Made by a program: the position numbers and the translations under genes. Below are positions 17,079 through 25,612 of a DNA stretch of 64,000 nt, one piece after another (position 1 is the stretch's first letter; every line of letters begins with the position of its first letter). Origin of the DNA: Thermoanaerobacterales bacterium UBA4880 (GTDB lineage: Bacteria > Bacillota > Thermoanaerobacteria > Thermoanaerobacterales > UBA4877); contig DHDI01000004.1 of NCBI GenBank assembly GCA_002399285.1, forward strand, positions 1 to 64,000. Reading direction: 5' to 3'. The notes below the pieces were generated by a model. That model made no database searches, was not told the origin of the DNA, and worked only from the letters and a program-made list of their open reading frames with translations.

Positions 17079-17121
17079 TTGTATACGTTTGTACAAAATC
17101 ATATAAACATTGTCTAACAAT
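17079..17121. promoter_or_regulatory. Candidate upstream activator sites (two dyads)
   Basis: TTGTA-N8-TACAA (17079-17096) and ATTGT-CTA-ACAAT (17109-17121) lie about 80-120 bases upstream of the predicted sigma-54 transcription start. That is the normal distance for enhancer-binding protein sites. They also lie in front of the activator gene itself, so autoregulation is possible. The binding protein is inferred. Confidence 0.45.
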
Positions 17122-17165
17122 AGGCACCCGGCGTAGACACATTTATATTAGGAGGAAAGGATAAG

Positions 17166-18548
17166 ATGGGAAAAAACTTTACACCTGAAATCGTTTCCGC
17201 ATGCTTAAGTGCTGAAAGGTTATCCCTCGCTGTAGTTGACACGACAGGGCATTATCTTTATGTAAGCCCTTTTTGGAAGGAATTGACCGGTATAGATTCT
17301 GACGAAATCATATACAGAGATCTTACCTATGACATAATACCAAATTCTCATTTTGACGAGGTGCTGCGCACACAAAAACCCTTGGTCGCTCAACCGTTGG
17401 TATCGCCCGATACGTGTGGAGTTGTGTATGCCAACTATTATCCGCTTTTCGGAGAGGGGCATAAGCTTATTGGAGCTATGGTCATCACTTTCCTCAGTGA
17501 ACAGCGTATTGCGGTGGAGCTTTCACAGGAGATCGAGCAGATAACGAATCAACTCAAAAATGCCGAGGAATATATACAGCGTCTTGAGACGGCAAATTAT
17601 TCCATCGATCAAATCGTAGGCAACAGTAAATGCGTACGTGAGTTAAAAGAGGAAATCAGGCTTGCGTCGGAGAACAACTCAAATGTGCTCATCGAGGGTG
17701 AGACCGGAAGCGGCAAAGAGTTGGTCGCCCATGCAATACATTGCTTAAGCGATAGACAGGACTACCGTTTCATTGCAGTCAATTGCTCTGCTATTCCTGA
17801 AAATCTGATGGAATCTGAATTTTTTGGCTATGAAGCGGGAGCGTTTACCGGAGCGGACAGGCATGGAAAACCGGGGAAATTTGAGCTGGCGGATAAGGGC
17901 AGTTTATTCTTGGATGAAATTGGTGAACTTCCGCTTACTATGCAGCCTAAACTCCTGCGCGTCCTTCAGGAACACGAATTGACACGTGTGGGAGGAATCA
18001 ACGAAATTCCCGTAGATGCCAGAATAATTGCTGCAACAAATACTCCCATCCGTCAATTGGTTGCCGACGGGAGATTTCGATTGGACCTGTACTACCGACT
18101 GAATGTGTTTCATATACATGTCCCGTCGCTCCGCGAGCGTAAGACGGATATTCCGGAACTTGTCCTGGCGCTTGTAGCGCGGCTCAACCGTCAACTCGGC
18201 ACGAATATCCGGGATATTGACGATGCGGTGATGTCACGGCTGATGGAATACCAATGGCCGGGAAATGTACGCGAGCTGCAGAATATTTTGGAAGCATCCA
18301 TTGATCGTTCCGATGGACACAGATTGTGTATCGAAAATATTGTTCCATTTGATTCGCCCGATGATTTCACAGCGAATTATTATGATCCAATGAAACAAAC
18401 GCTTGCAGCAGGAAACTTCATGCTTTCTAAAGAGCAAATTCAGGCTGCAATAAATGCCTGCGGCGGGAACAAGACAAAGGCGGCCAAAATGCTCGGCGTA
18501 TCAAGAGCGACCTTATACAATAAAATAAAAGGCCTTGAGACAAAATAG
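17166..18548 (+). CDS. Sigma-54-dependent transcriptional activator (PAS-AAA+-Fis)
   Basis: A 460-residue enhancer-binding protein. A PAS domain (about residues 10-110) is followed by a short coiled linker (about 115-145) and an AAA+ domain. Walker A is GETGSGKE near residue 177, and the sigma-54 contact loop GAFTGA is intact near residue 224. [10 protein letters not shown] provides Walker B. A Fis-type HTH ([21 protein letters not shown]) closes the protein. The PAS probably binds a small-molecule effector, perhaps the operon substrate. It is divergent from the sigma-54 operon and has an AGGAGGAAAGG site. It should activate the operon starting at 16939. Confidence 0.93.
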   Translation: MGKNFTPEIVSACLSAERLSLAVVDTTGHYLYVSPFWKELTGIDSDEIIYRDLTYDIIPNSHFDEVLRTQKPLVAQPLVSPDTCGVVYANYYPLFGEGHKLIGAMVITFLSEQRIAVELSQEIEQITNQLKNAEEYIQRLETANYSIDQIVGNSKCVRELKEEIRLASENNSNVLIEGETGSGKELVAHAIHCLSDRQDYRFIAVNCSAIPENLMESEFFGYEAGAFTGADRHGKPGKFELADKGSLFLDEIGELPLTMQPKLLRVLQEHELTRVGGINEIPVDARIIAATNTPIRQLVADGRFRLDLYYRLNVFHIHVPSLRERKTDIPELVLALVARLNRQLGTNIRDIDDAVMSRLMEYQWPGNVRELQNILEASIDRSDGHRLCIENIVPFDSPDDFTANYYDPMKQTLAAGNFMLSKEQIQAAINACGGNKTKAAKMLGVSRATLYNKIKGLETK

Positions 18549-18590
18549 GACTGATTTGGACAAGCTCATTGGCATAAAGTAGACGCAGAA

Positions 18591-18621
18591 ACGGCGGGAA
18601 CATCAGTATGATTCCCGTCGT
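18591..18621. terminator. Terminator between convergent genes
   Basis: ACGGCGGGAA (18591-18600) pairs with TTCCCGTCGT (18612-18621) with one G-U. TGTAATTTAT follows on the plus strand. It lies between the sigma-54 activator and the convergent helicase gene. Confidence 0.7.
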
Positions 18622-18702
18622 GTAATTTATACTCTATCTAATGAATATTCCTAGATGATCAACTCTATGCAGTTTAGCATGATTGCGTTCATATTATGAT
18701 CG

Positions 18703-21700
18703 TTATTTATTTCCCTTTTTCATGTTCTCGCTGCGTGTCAGAAGCTGCAGGTTATCCAAAACGGTAAGCCCGCCGCGGGACACCGGTGTGATATGGTCGA
18801 TTTGAAAATCAAGCCTGTTTTTGCTTTTGAAATCGCTTTGGGCACTGTGGTAAAATCCATCTGTATCTGTAAATTTTTCAAAGACCGCATTCCGGATTTT
18901 TTCCTCAAGTTCAGGGAATCTGCGGCGTATCTCATAAAGCGACAGTTCCTGAACCTGAACTTTTTCCTTCTCGGTAAGCGGCTCTATCTCGGGTTTTGCA
19001 TAATCTTCAGGGTATTCGATCTGGTCGACGGTATCATCAATCAATTTGCGGAAAGCTTTTTGATTATTGATGCCGAAGAATGCGGACCAATGTTTATCGC
19101 TCCGGTTCCATTCGCTTTCTATATATTCTTTCTTTGCAGAGGGATTGTCAATAACATGCCGGGCTACCGCGGTAATGTCATAATCCTTTCGTTCGGACAG
19201 ATAAATCATCTGGGGGATCTCCTGGGTCTGCTTATAGTAATTTATTATGTCGGCAACATCCTGCTTGCTATAACCTAAAAGCAGATCCAATGAACCGAAT
19301 AAGATCTTATCCACATGTTCTGCGGTTTTTTCCACATCGTCCAGGTCGGCTGTTGGCAGCCATGCGAGTAATTGATCATAGGCGTTTTTCATACAATCAT
19401 ATACGAGCACGTTGCAGTTTTTTTCTGTTTCTTCATCCTCGGTCTTTTTGACAAGGTATGAGAATTTATAAATCCCAATTGGTATGCGGTCTATGAATGC
19501 AATATCTGAAAGGCGCGGGTCAATTGTTTCGTTGGCGATTTTTGCAAACTCTTCGATTTTAGCGATGGAGACCAGACGCATTGCCATTTTTTGCGTTTCC
19601 CAGTTTTTATCGTTGAAGTCAATATTCTCATTGATAAACAGTTGTTCGGGATTTGCCCATGCGATTTTATCCTGCCAGTCATCGATGAAGCTTACGATAT
19701 AGGCTTCCTTTGTACCTCCGGCTTTTTCTCCCCGCAGGGCGCGTCCTATCATCTGCGTCATAAATATTGTAGATTTTGTAGGACGTGTCAGAAAAACTGA
19801 CTGAACCTTTGGCAAATCAACGCCTTCCGTCAGTATGTTTACGTTGATCAATACGTCCAATTGGCCGTCACGGAATTTTTGAACTTTTATTTTGTTTTCC
19901 TCGGATGAAATCGTTACATTTGTTGCCATGTCCTTGATATTAGAAACGACAAAATCAGACCGTACGCCCGAGGCATTAAACAGCCCGTTCAAGGCAATGG
20001 CCATATTGATGTTTAATGCAAAGACTATGGTTTGTTTGTAAGTATCCTTATTCTTAACGTATTCATTGACAATCGCGTTGTTTCTTTTGCTATTCCCGGC
20101 AATTGCGGCCGCAATTTCATTTCCTATGCTGTCAATGTCAAAAAAACTATCCTGGGCGATCCTCTCCAATGCCTCTTGGGAATTGTTTGCTTTAAATAAT
20201 TCCACCATATTTACATCAGTGGGTATGTGTTTGAATATAGGTTCTGAGATGATCCCGCGATTTATAAGTTCACGGAGATCTATTTTATAAACGATATCAT
20301 CGGGGAAAACTTTTTTTAACAAACCTTTCTCATTATCGGCAGTTCTTAAAGGAGTTGCCGTCAATCCGAGCATCCTGAAGCTTTTGGAATTGGATCTAAT
20401 ATTTTCGATCAGGCCGCGGTATTCTCCGGCTGTTGCATGATGAGCCTCGTCGATAATCAAAAATGTATTATCCCCATTTACATTCAGCCAGCTTTTGATG
20501 AAATGATCCATTCCGTGCATCAGGCTGTTTTTACTTGCGATAATAATGTCATCCGTTGGTTTTATATATATAGGTTTGTCATGCCGTCCTGAAATGATGC
20601 GCCAGTTATATGACGGCCGGTTTTCCGTAATATCCCTATAACATACTTTTTCAAAGCTGCTTTTGGCCTGATCCAGAAGTTCATGGCGGTGTGCGACCCA
20701 AATGACCTTCTTGCCCTTATCAAGAATGTTGTGCATGAGCCAATATGCGGCGGTCAAAGTTTTACCTCCGCCGGTCGGAAGGACCAGGAGCCCGGCGTAA
20801 TCGGACGCATTTAAGATGACCTGATCCATTTTCCTGATGGCATACCGCTGGTGCGGATAAAGTTCAATGCCGCTGTTGCCGTCGGCAACAATAATTTTAC
20901 CGGCAAAATCCGATTCCGTAACCTCGTTTAGTTTTGAAAATACATCCGACAGGTCCGGGCTTTCTCGGGAAATCTTCAATATCTTATCACGGTAATGCTT
21001 GGTATTGAAATATTGCGGGTACGCGCTTGCCAGCTCGAGCGCTTCCGCTTTCCTTCCCATCTTTTTAAGCGCGTCAAATTTATTTCGGTAGGGGAAATAT
21101 TTGTCGGTCCCAAGTCCTATACTTTTATCAAGAAATGTCAGAGCCTCCTCATAGCGATTTCGCCGCATAAGGCAATATCCGAGATTGTTGTTGGCATACT
21201 GAGATTCCGGGTCGATTTCAAGGCATTTGCGGTAGGCGGTTTCTTCGTTTTTATAGTCCTTCAAATTACCATAGGACCAGGCCAGGCAGTAATATAATGA
21301 ATCGGTCTTCTCACGGTCACTTGTGGAAATTGCTTTTGCATAATACTGAGCGGCATTTTCCCAGTCTTTTTTCTCAGAGCGGATATTTCCAAGATCTTCA
21401 TAGGCTGCCGCCCATTTGTCGTCTTTCTCCAACACTCTTATGAGGTATTTTTCCTTAATTTTGAGATTGGACGTCGTGGAACGGTAATACCTCATATATC
21501 GTTCGAATGCCGTATCGGGGCACCATTTTTTCAGTATGGCATGAAACTTTTCAAGCAATCTGTGCTGCTCTCTGTCAGGCCTATCATTATTAACGTTTTC
21601 CCATACGTCAAAAAAATTATTGAATGCCGATTCATACGAAAAACTGCCTTCATCATGAACGTATTTCCTGATAAAGATCTCAATGGATCTCAGATAGTCG

Positions 21701-21972
21701 TCATATTTACCGGACACATAAGAAATAAAGGAGTCTACATGATCATAAAATTTGTCATTGGTTTTGCATGCCGATACTTGATGCAATAGGGCAAGCGCAT
21801 GCTGTATCTCATCGGCGCAATCATTTTTGTCAAGACGATATGCCTCGACGACTAAAGTCATAAGAGTACCTGCAGAATTCCGGACCATATCCTGACTTAC
21901 CGAGCCCGTATGCAGACGTTCATCAACGGTATACAAAGATCGCTGGATCTCGTCTTTCGTCAATATTCCCAC
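18703..21972 (-). CDS. TPR - SF2 (DEAH) helicase - HNH nuclease fusion protein
   Basis: A 1089-residue multidomain protein. Residues 1-170 are helical with no family recognised, and TPR-like repeats fill about 185-320 (YEDLGNIRSEKKDWENAAQY, then ANNNLGYCLMRRNRYEEALT). The SF2 core has LPTGGGKT (Walker A, about 398-405), IIDEAHH (about 506-512), LTATPLR (about 537) and QMIGRALRG (motif VI, about 740). The C-terminus is an HNH nuclease: IDHITPVSRGG with His at about 1060, then LDNLQLLTRSEN. The start at 21972 is a GTG with poor spacing; a TTG at 21963, nine bases after GAGGAA, is a good alternative. The architecture resembles restriction or antiphage nucleases but stands alone, with no methylase or partner. 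Defence is inference; DNA repair is another possibility. Confidence 0.85.
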   Translation of the reverse strand: MGILTKDEIQRSLYTVDERLHTGSVSQDMVRNSAGTLMTLVVEAYRLDKNDCADEIQHALALLHQVSACKTNDKFYDHVDSFISYVSGKYDDYLRSIEIFIRKYVHDEGSFSYESAFNNFFDVWENVNNDRPDREQHRLLEKFHAILKKWCPDTAFERYMRYYRSTTSNLKIKEKYLIRVLEKDDKWAAAYEDLGNIRSEKKDWENAAQYYAKAISTSDREKTDSLYYCLAWSYGNLKDYKNEETAYRKCLEIDPESQYANNNLGYCLMRRNRYEEALTFLDKSIGLGTDKYFPYRNKFDALKKMGRKAEALELASAYPQYFNTKHYRDKILKISRESPDLSDVFSKLNEVTESDFAGKIIVADGNSGIELYPHQRYAIRKMDQVILNASDYAGLLVLPTGGGKTLTAAYWLMHNILDKGKKVIWVAHRHELLDQAKSSFEKVCYRDITENRPSYNWRIISGRHDKPIYIKPTDDIIIASKNSLMHGMDHFIKSWLNVNGDNTFLIIDEAHHATAGEYRGLIENIRSNSKSFRMLGLTATPLRTADNEKGLLKKVFPDDIVYKIDLRELINRGIISEPIFKHIPTDVNMVELFKANNSQEALERIAQDSFFDIDSIGNEIAAAIAGNSKRNNAIVNEYVKNKDTYKQTIVFALNINMAIALNGLFNASGVRSDFVVSNIKDMATNVTISSEENKIKVQKFRDGQLDVLINVNILTEGVDLPKVQSVFLTRPTKSTIFMTQMIGRALRGEKAGGTKEAYIVSFIDDWQDKIAWANPEQLFINENIDFNDKNWETQKMAMRLVSIAKIEEFAKIANETIDPRLSDIAFIDRIPIGIYKFSYLVKKTEDEETEKNCNVLVYDCMKNAYDQLLAWLPTADLDDVEKTAEHVDKILFGSLDLLLGYSKQDVADIINYYKQTQEIPQMIYLSERKDYDITAVARHVIDNPSAKKEYIESEWNRSDKHWSAFFGINNQKAFRKLIDDTVDQIEYPEDYAKPEIEPLTEKEKVQVQELSLYEIRRRFPELEEKIRNAVFEKFTDTDGFYHSAQSDFKSKNRLDFQIDHITPVSRGGLTVLDNLQLLTRSENMKKGNK

Positions 21973-22207
21973 TTCCTCATGGCAAAAGTATCTTATTCAC
22001 CTTAGACTAGCACAAAGCGGCAGAATATTCAACGCGGATGATATGTGCTTGATTCTAAGCCCTTCCTTCCGTTAAACTTCATGTTGAACCTTTCCAGACA
22101 AATAAGTATTTTAAAGAAATTTGTAAAGGGATCAGTGAGTATAGACTTCTTTTAAGGTCTATAATTTCCATAGTGAAAGAAATTTCATGAATCAACGTAT
22201 ATGTTAG

Positions 22208-22221
22208 TGAAAGGCCTTTCA
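22208..22221. promoter_or_regulatory. 14-bp perfect palindrome upstream of the sigma factor gene
   Basis: TGAAAGGCCTTTCA lies 24 bases before the sigma gene start, between its likely promoter and the ribosome site. A second inverted repeat, TATAGAC/GTCTATA, lies about 60 bases further upstream. Either could be an operator or an RNA hairpin; no regulator can be assigned. Confidence 0.35.
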
Positions 22222-22245
22222 GGTATATGGTAAGGATGGTGACGG

Positions 22246-22776
22246 ATGGATAACAAGGAAACAATTTTAAAATTAAAGAGCGGCGATAAAGATATTTATT
22301 CTTACATAATTGATGAATATTCAAGCTATTTGGCTGCAGTAATAAATAACGTTTATAAACTGAATGCCCAGGATACGGAAGATATTATAGCCGAAACGCT
22401 GCTTGCCCTGTGGAAAAATACCAAAAGATTGAATGAGGATCTGAATTTTAAATCGTACCTTGCCGCTATAGCCCGTAATAAAACAGTGGATTTTGTTAGA
22501 AAAAGACGAGCTGACATACTTGAGTTGGACCTAAATCTCACCGATGGTTCTGATGTGGAGAATGACATTTTAAGAAGAGAAGTGGTCGATCTCATAAAAA
22601 AAGAGATCGACGATACAAAGGAACCGGAACGGTCGATACTGCTTTTAAAATATCAATATGGTTTTAAAAGCAAAGAAATTGCTGACAAACTGGGATTGAA
22701 TCGTAATATTGTCGATATTAAATTATCACGTCAACGTGCAAAGCTCAAGAAAATGCTGCTGAAAATGGAGGTATGA
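22246..22776 (+). CDS. ECF-type RNA polymerase sigma factor
   Basis: A 176-residue sigma-70-family protein with only regions 2 and 4, as in ECF sigmas. Region 2 includes DTEDIIAETLLALWKN and FKSYLAAIARNKTVDFVRKRR. Region 4 has the HTH FKSKEIADKLGLNRNIVDIKLSRQRAKLKK. It directs RNA polymerase to a small stress or envelope regulon. The next gene begins three bases after its stop and encodes a membrane protein of the DUF4179 type that often accompanies such sigmas. The signal and targets are unknown. Confidence 0.9.
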   Translation: MDNKETILKLKSGDKDIYSYIIDEYSSYLAAVINNVYKLNAQDTEDIIAETLLALWKNTKRLNEDLNFKSYLAAIARNKTVDFVRKRRADILELDLNLTDGSDVENDILRREVVDLIKKEIDDTKEPERSILLLKYQYGFKSKEIADKLGLNRNIVDIKLSRQRAKLKKMLLKMEV

Positions 22777-22779
22777 AAC

Positions 22780-24219
22780 ATGAATGATATTGATACCGAA
22801 AGAATTAAGAGGAAATTTTACACCAGATTGATGGAAGAAGAAAAACTGGAAAATAAAAAAGCTAAGTTTAAGTCAGTCTTATGTGCGGCTACTATTATCA
22901 GTTTGACAGGAGCAACCGTATTTGCAGCTAATTCGGGGGCTTTTAGCACTTTTTTCAGAAACTTCAACGATGTTTCCGGAAAGGTTCAGTCAACAAACGT
23001 ACAACAGGAAAATAACGGTGTCTTGATGAAGTTGACGGGCTATTTAGCAGATGATAAAGGCATAGTGCCCGAACTTGTATTTAGCAGGGACGACGGGTCG
23101 ATGTTTGCCGGCGACACAATGGCCGTGGGTACTTATGATCATCCGTCGGTAAAAATTAACGGTACGGACAGATCGGTAACCCCAAAAAATGTCGTCAGTG
23201 ATGATGGAAAGACATATTACTGTCTGCCTATTATACATTGTGATATCGGGAAAAATACAAGTTCAACGCTTGATATAACCGTGGATAAACTCATTTATAA
23301 TATTAGTGAAATAAATGAAACTATAAATTTAAATCTTTACGATGCTTACAAGAAGGCAGATGTTAAAACCCTTGACAATTTAGAATCTCCCGATGATATG
23401 TATAAACTTTTTGACGGCATCAGCGATGACCCTGTTCAAACAGATATAGGCACCACAATAGATGCAGTTGCATTTGCCAAGGTCAAAGCAGATCATCCCG
23501 ACGCGGAAAATTTGGATGCAAGTGATAGGATGCCGCCGGCAGACGGTATTGACGAAGCCGCTCTTTATGAGCATCAGTATAATAATATCGTTGCCATTAA
23601 ATATAAAACTAAAGTATTAAAGGATAACAGAGAGTATGCTTTTCGGCCCGTTAATTTATTGAACAACGGCGATCCATTTGGGATGGGCTTGGATTTTGAC
23701 GGCAATACCGGGTATTCCTTTTTTCGAGTCGATGACTTTGAAAATTTAAAAAATATGAATGGAATCAACTTCGTAGTAAACAGTCATGATTTTATAAGCG
23801 GGAAATGGCACATAAAAACTGATTTTGCTGCCAATCAGAGTCCGAGTACGGTTATAATAAACAAGAGATTTGATGTGGGAAAAGCGGATACGGTTTTGAC
23901 TTTAACTAAAGCGGATATTTCGCTGCTCTCGACAAATCTGAGGTATGAGGTTAAAAATAATGAGGGGAATACACTTACAAAAAGCAATGGTTACGATCTT
24001 AATACTTATTATCTCAAGCGCATTTTGCAAAATGAAATAAAACTTCGATACAGTGACTGCAGTGAAATAAAATTAACGGATTTTTCATTTACGGGAGGTT
24101 CGGACGGGGTTATTGATGTTTCTTATGATGTGGAAATGACTCCTGACATTTATACTTTAATGAATACAAATAAACTGTCTGCAATTATTGTAAACGGGGA
24201 AAGCTTTAAAATAAATTAA
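22780..24219 (+). CDS. DUF4179-domain membrane protein, probable anti-sigma factor
   Basis: A 479-residue protein. A short cytosolic N-terminus (IDTERIKRKFYTRLMEEEK) precedes one membrane segment at about residues 28-48 (VLCAATIISLTGATVFAAN). The large remainder is extracytoplasmic and resembles DUF4179, including GVLMKLTGYLADDKGIVPELVF. Its position directly behind the ECF sigma gene supports an anti-sigma or sensor role, with the cytosolic part binding the sigma. It ends just before a terminator. There is no zinc-binding anti-sigma motif, so release of the sigma would need another mechanism. Confidence 0.78.
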   Translation: MNDIDTERIKRKFYTRLMEEEKLENKKAKFKSVLCAATIISLTGATVFAANSGAFSTFFRNFNDVSGKVQSTNVQQENNGVLMKLTGYLADDKGIVPELVFSRDDGSMFAGDTMAVGTYDHPSVKINGTDRSVTPKNVVSDDGKTYYCLPIIHCDIGKNTSSTLDITVDKLIYNISEINETINLNLYDAYKKADVKTLDNLESPDDMYKLFDGISDDPVQTDIGTTIDAVAFAKVKADHPDAENLDASDRMPPADGIDEAALYEHQYNNIVAIKYKTKVLKDNREYAFRPVNLLNNGDPFGMGLDFDGNTGYSFFRVDDFENLKNMNGINFVVNSHDFISGKWHIKTDFAANQSPSTVIINKRFDVGKADTVLTLTKADISLLSTNLRYEVKNNEGNTLTKSNGYDLNTYYLKRILQNEIKLRYSDCSEIKLTDFSFTGGSDGVIDVSYDVEMTPDIYTLMNTNKLSAIIVNGESFKIN

Positions 24220-24247
24220 AGCTCAGAAATCAAAGCATTGATCCAGA

Positions 24248-24285
24248 GGCGGCTTATCAAAATGATATTGCCGCCCCTATATTTT
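24248..24285 (+). terminator. Terminator after the sigma/DUF4179 operon
   Basis: GGCGGC (24248-24253) pairs with GCCGCC (24270-24275) around an inner TATCA/TGATA stem, followed by CCTATATTTTAT. The U-tract is moderate. Confidence 0.7.
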
Positions 24286-24360
24286 ATATATGGTTTTCAC
24301 AAAAGGATGTATCGTTAAGATCACATGGTTCGACGGCGGTGAAAGGCTCTGTCCGCTTTT

Positions 24361-24795
24361 TTAATATTCCAGGACCATGATGTGTTCTTTGCCAAAGGCC
24401 TGGGCGGTAAATACAAATCCCATGCTTTCATACAGGTGCACTGAGGCGCCGCCGTTGATATGAACGCCGAGATATATTTTATGATGCGTGCCGTCCTTCT
24501 TTATTATTTCTATGATCTGTTCCAAAGTCTGCCTGCCGTATCCCTTGTTCTGATATTGTTTGTCGATCATCAGTCGGTAGATCCAATATTCGCCGTCATC
24601 GCGGTCTATACAGTACATCACGAAGCCCACCGGAATTTTGCCGCCGTATATCGCCAGCGGGATGCATTCGTGCTGTACGTATGCCTGCGCAATGGAGACT
24701 GCGTTGCTTACGATCAATTGCTCCTGCTCTTTTTCTAAGGTCAGGCTGATGATATCCCAAAAATTATCCGCGTTTATTTCTCTCAATCTGATCAT
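24361..24795 (-). CDS. GNAT-family N-acetyltransferase
   Basis: A 144-residue GNAT protein. VGFVMYCIDRDDGEYWIYRL forms the central strands and the acetyl-CoA pyrophosphate loop is KQYQNKGYGRQTL, a good Q/RxxGxG/A match. The C-terminal GASVHLYESMGFVF is the usual fourth motif. It transfers an acetyl group to an amine, perhaps spermidine-like or peptide N-termini. AAGGAGAATGAG lies before the ATG. It is a single gene; the following Nudix gene is on the same strand but 144 bases upstream. The acceptor is unknown. Confidence 0.88.
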   Translation of the reverse strand: MIRLREINADNFWDIISLTLEKEQEQLIVSNAVSIAQAYVQHECIPLAIYGGKIPVGFVMYCIDRDDGEYWIYRLMIDKQYQNKGYGRQTLEQIIEIIKKDGTHHKIYLGVHINGGASVHLYESMGFVFTAQAFGKEHIMVLEY

Positions 24796-24939
24796 CTCAT
24801 TCTCCTTCTGAGGGCTCAGGTATTTATATCCCTCCGCAATTTATTTGAAATCAAAAGACGATATATATTCATAATGATCATCTCCCTATCTGCAGGATAT
24901 CTATTTGAACACAAGCTGCCTTGTGGAATTATACGTATA

Positions 24940-25380
24940 TCAAAGATTAATTACGTTGATTACTTTATCCAATAATATGGGCTGTATTTCGGGATAAGTC
25001 CAGCTGCCGGGCAGAGTATCGGTCAAAACGATCTTTTCGATCTCACTGTGCAGATCCGGGTCAAACTTCTCTATATCCGCGTAATACAGCATGCCGAAAG
25101 TCTCCTTGCCGGTTTCATTCACTCTGGTCTTTCCGGTGACCGAGTAGACACAGACCGGTCTGATGCCGTACTCCAAGGCTCCCGTCTCTTCATAGAGTTC
25201 CCTTTCGGCTGTCTCGAGAATACTCTCGCCGTTTTCCCTGTGGCCGCCGGGAAATTCGTATGTGGTCCGCTCCTTATGTTTACAGAAGACCCATCTTCCA
25301 TTGCTTTTGGACGCAATGACAGCAAATTTAAGCTTGCTGTCCGCAACATTATCATAGAATTTTACTTCGAGCATAGCCAT
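24940..25380 (-). CDS. Nudix hydrolase
   Basis: A 146-residue Nudix protein with an exact Nudix box, GX5EX7REUXEEXGU, in GGHRENGESILETAERELY then EETGA (residues about 45-68). The catalytic glutamates are all present. It hydrolyses a nucleoside diphosphate linked to another moiety, such as an oxidised nucleotide or a sugar nucleotide. It is divergent from the YfcC transporter gene and separate from the GNAT gene. The substrate cannot be predicted from this sequence. Confidence 0.9.
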   Translation of the reverse strand: MAMLEVKFYDNVADSKLKFAVIASKSNGRWVFCKHKERTTYEFPGGHRENGESILETAERELYEETGALEYGIRPVCVYSVTGKTRVNETGKETFGMLYYADIEKFDPDLHSEIEKIVLTDTLPGSWTYPEIQPILLDKVINVINL

Positions 25381-25536
25381 CCTCCTTAAGCCTCAATGGC
25401 ATAATGATATCATATGTCCTTTAAGGAAATCAAACCCGCGCTTTGATTATAAATAAACGGCGGGAAGGTTTGTATATAATATTGATGGGAATAATAAATT
25501 TGTTCTGTTTGATGGTTTTTGTGTTAAAATATTGGA

Positions 25537-25564
25537 TAAAAGGAAACATAAAGTAAAAGGAAAC
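25537..25564. promoter_or_regulatory. Direct repeat upstream of the YfcC operon
   Basis: TAAAAGGAAAC occurs twice (25537-25547 and 25554-25564) with a 17-base period. The second copy also forms the hairpin AAGGAA-ACTGA-TTCCTT. The pair lies about 50-75 bases before the transporter start and could be an operator. No regulator gene is adjacent. Confidence 0.35.
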
Positions 25565-25612
25565 TGATTCCTTATTTGCGTTTAAATATACATTTTTTAG
25601 GGAGGTCTTTTT

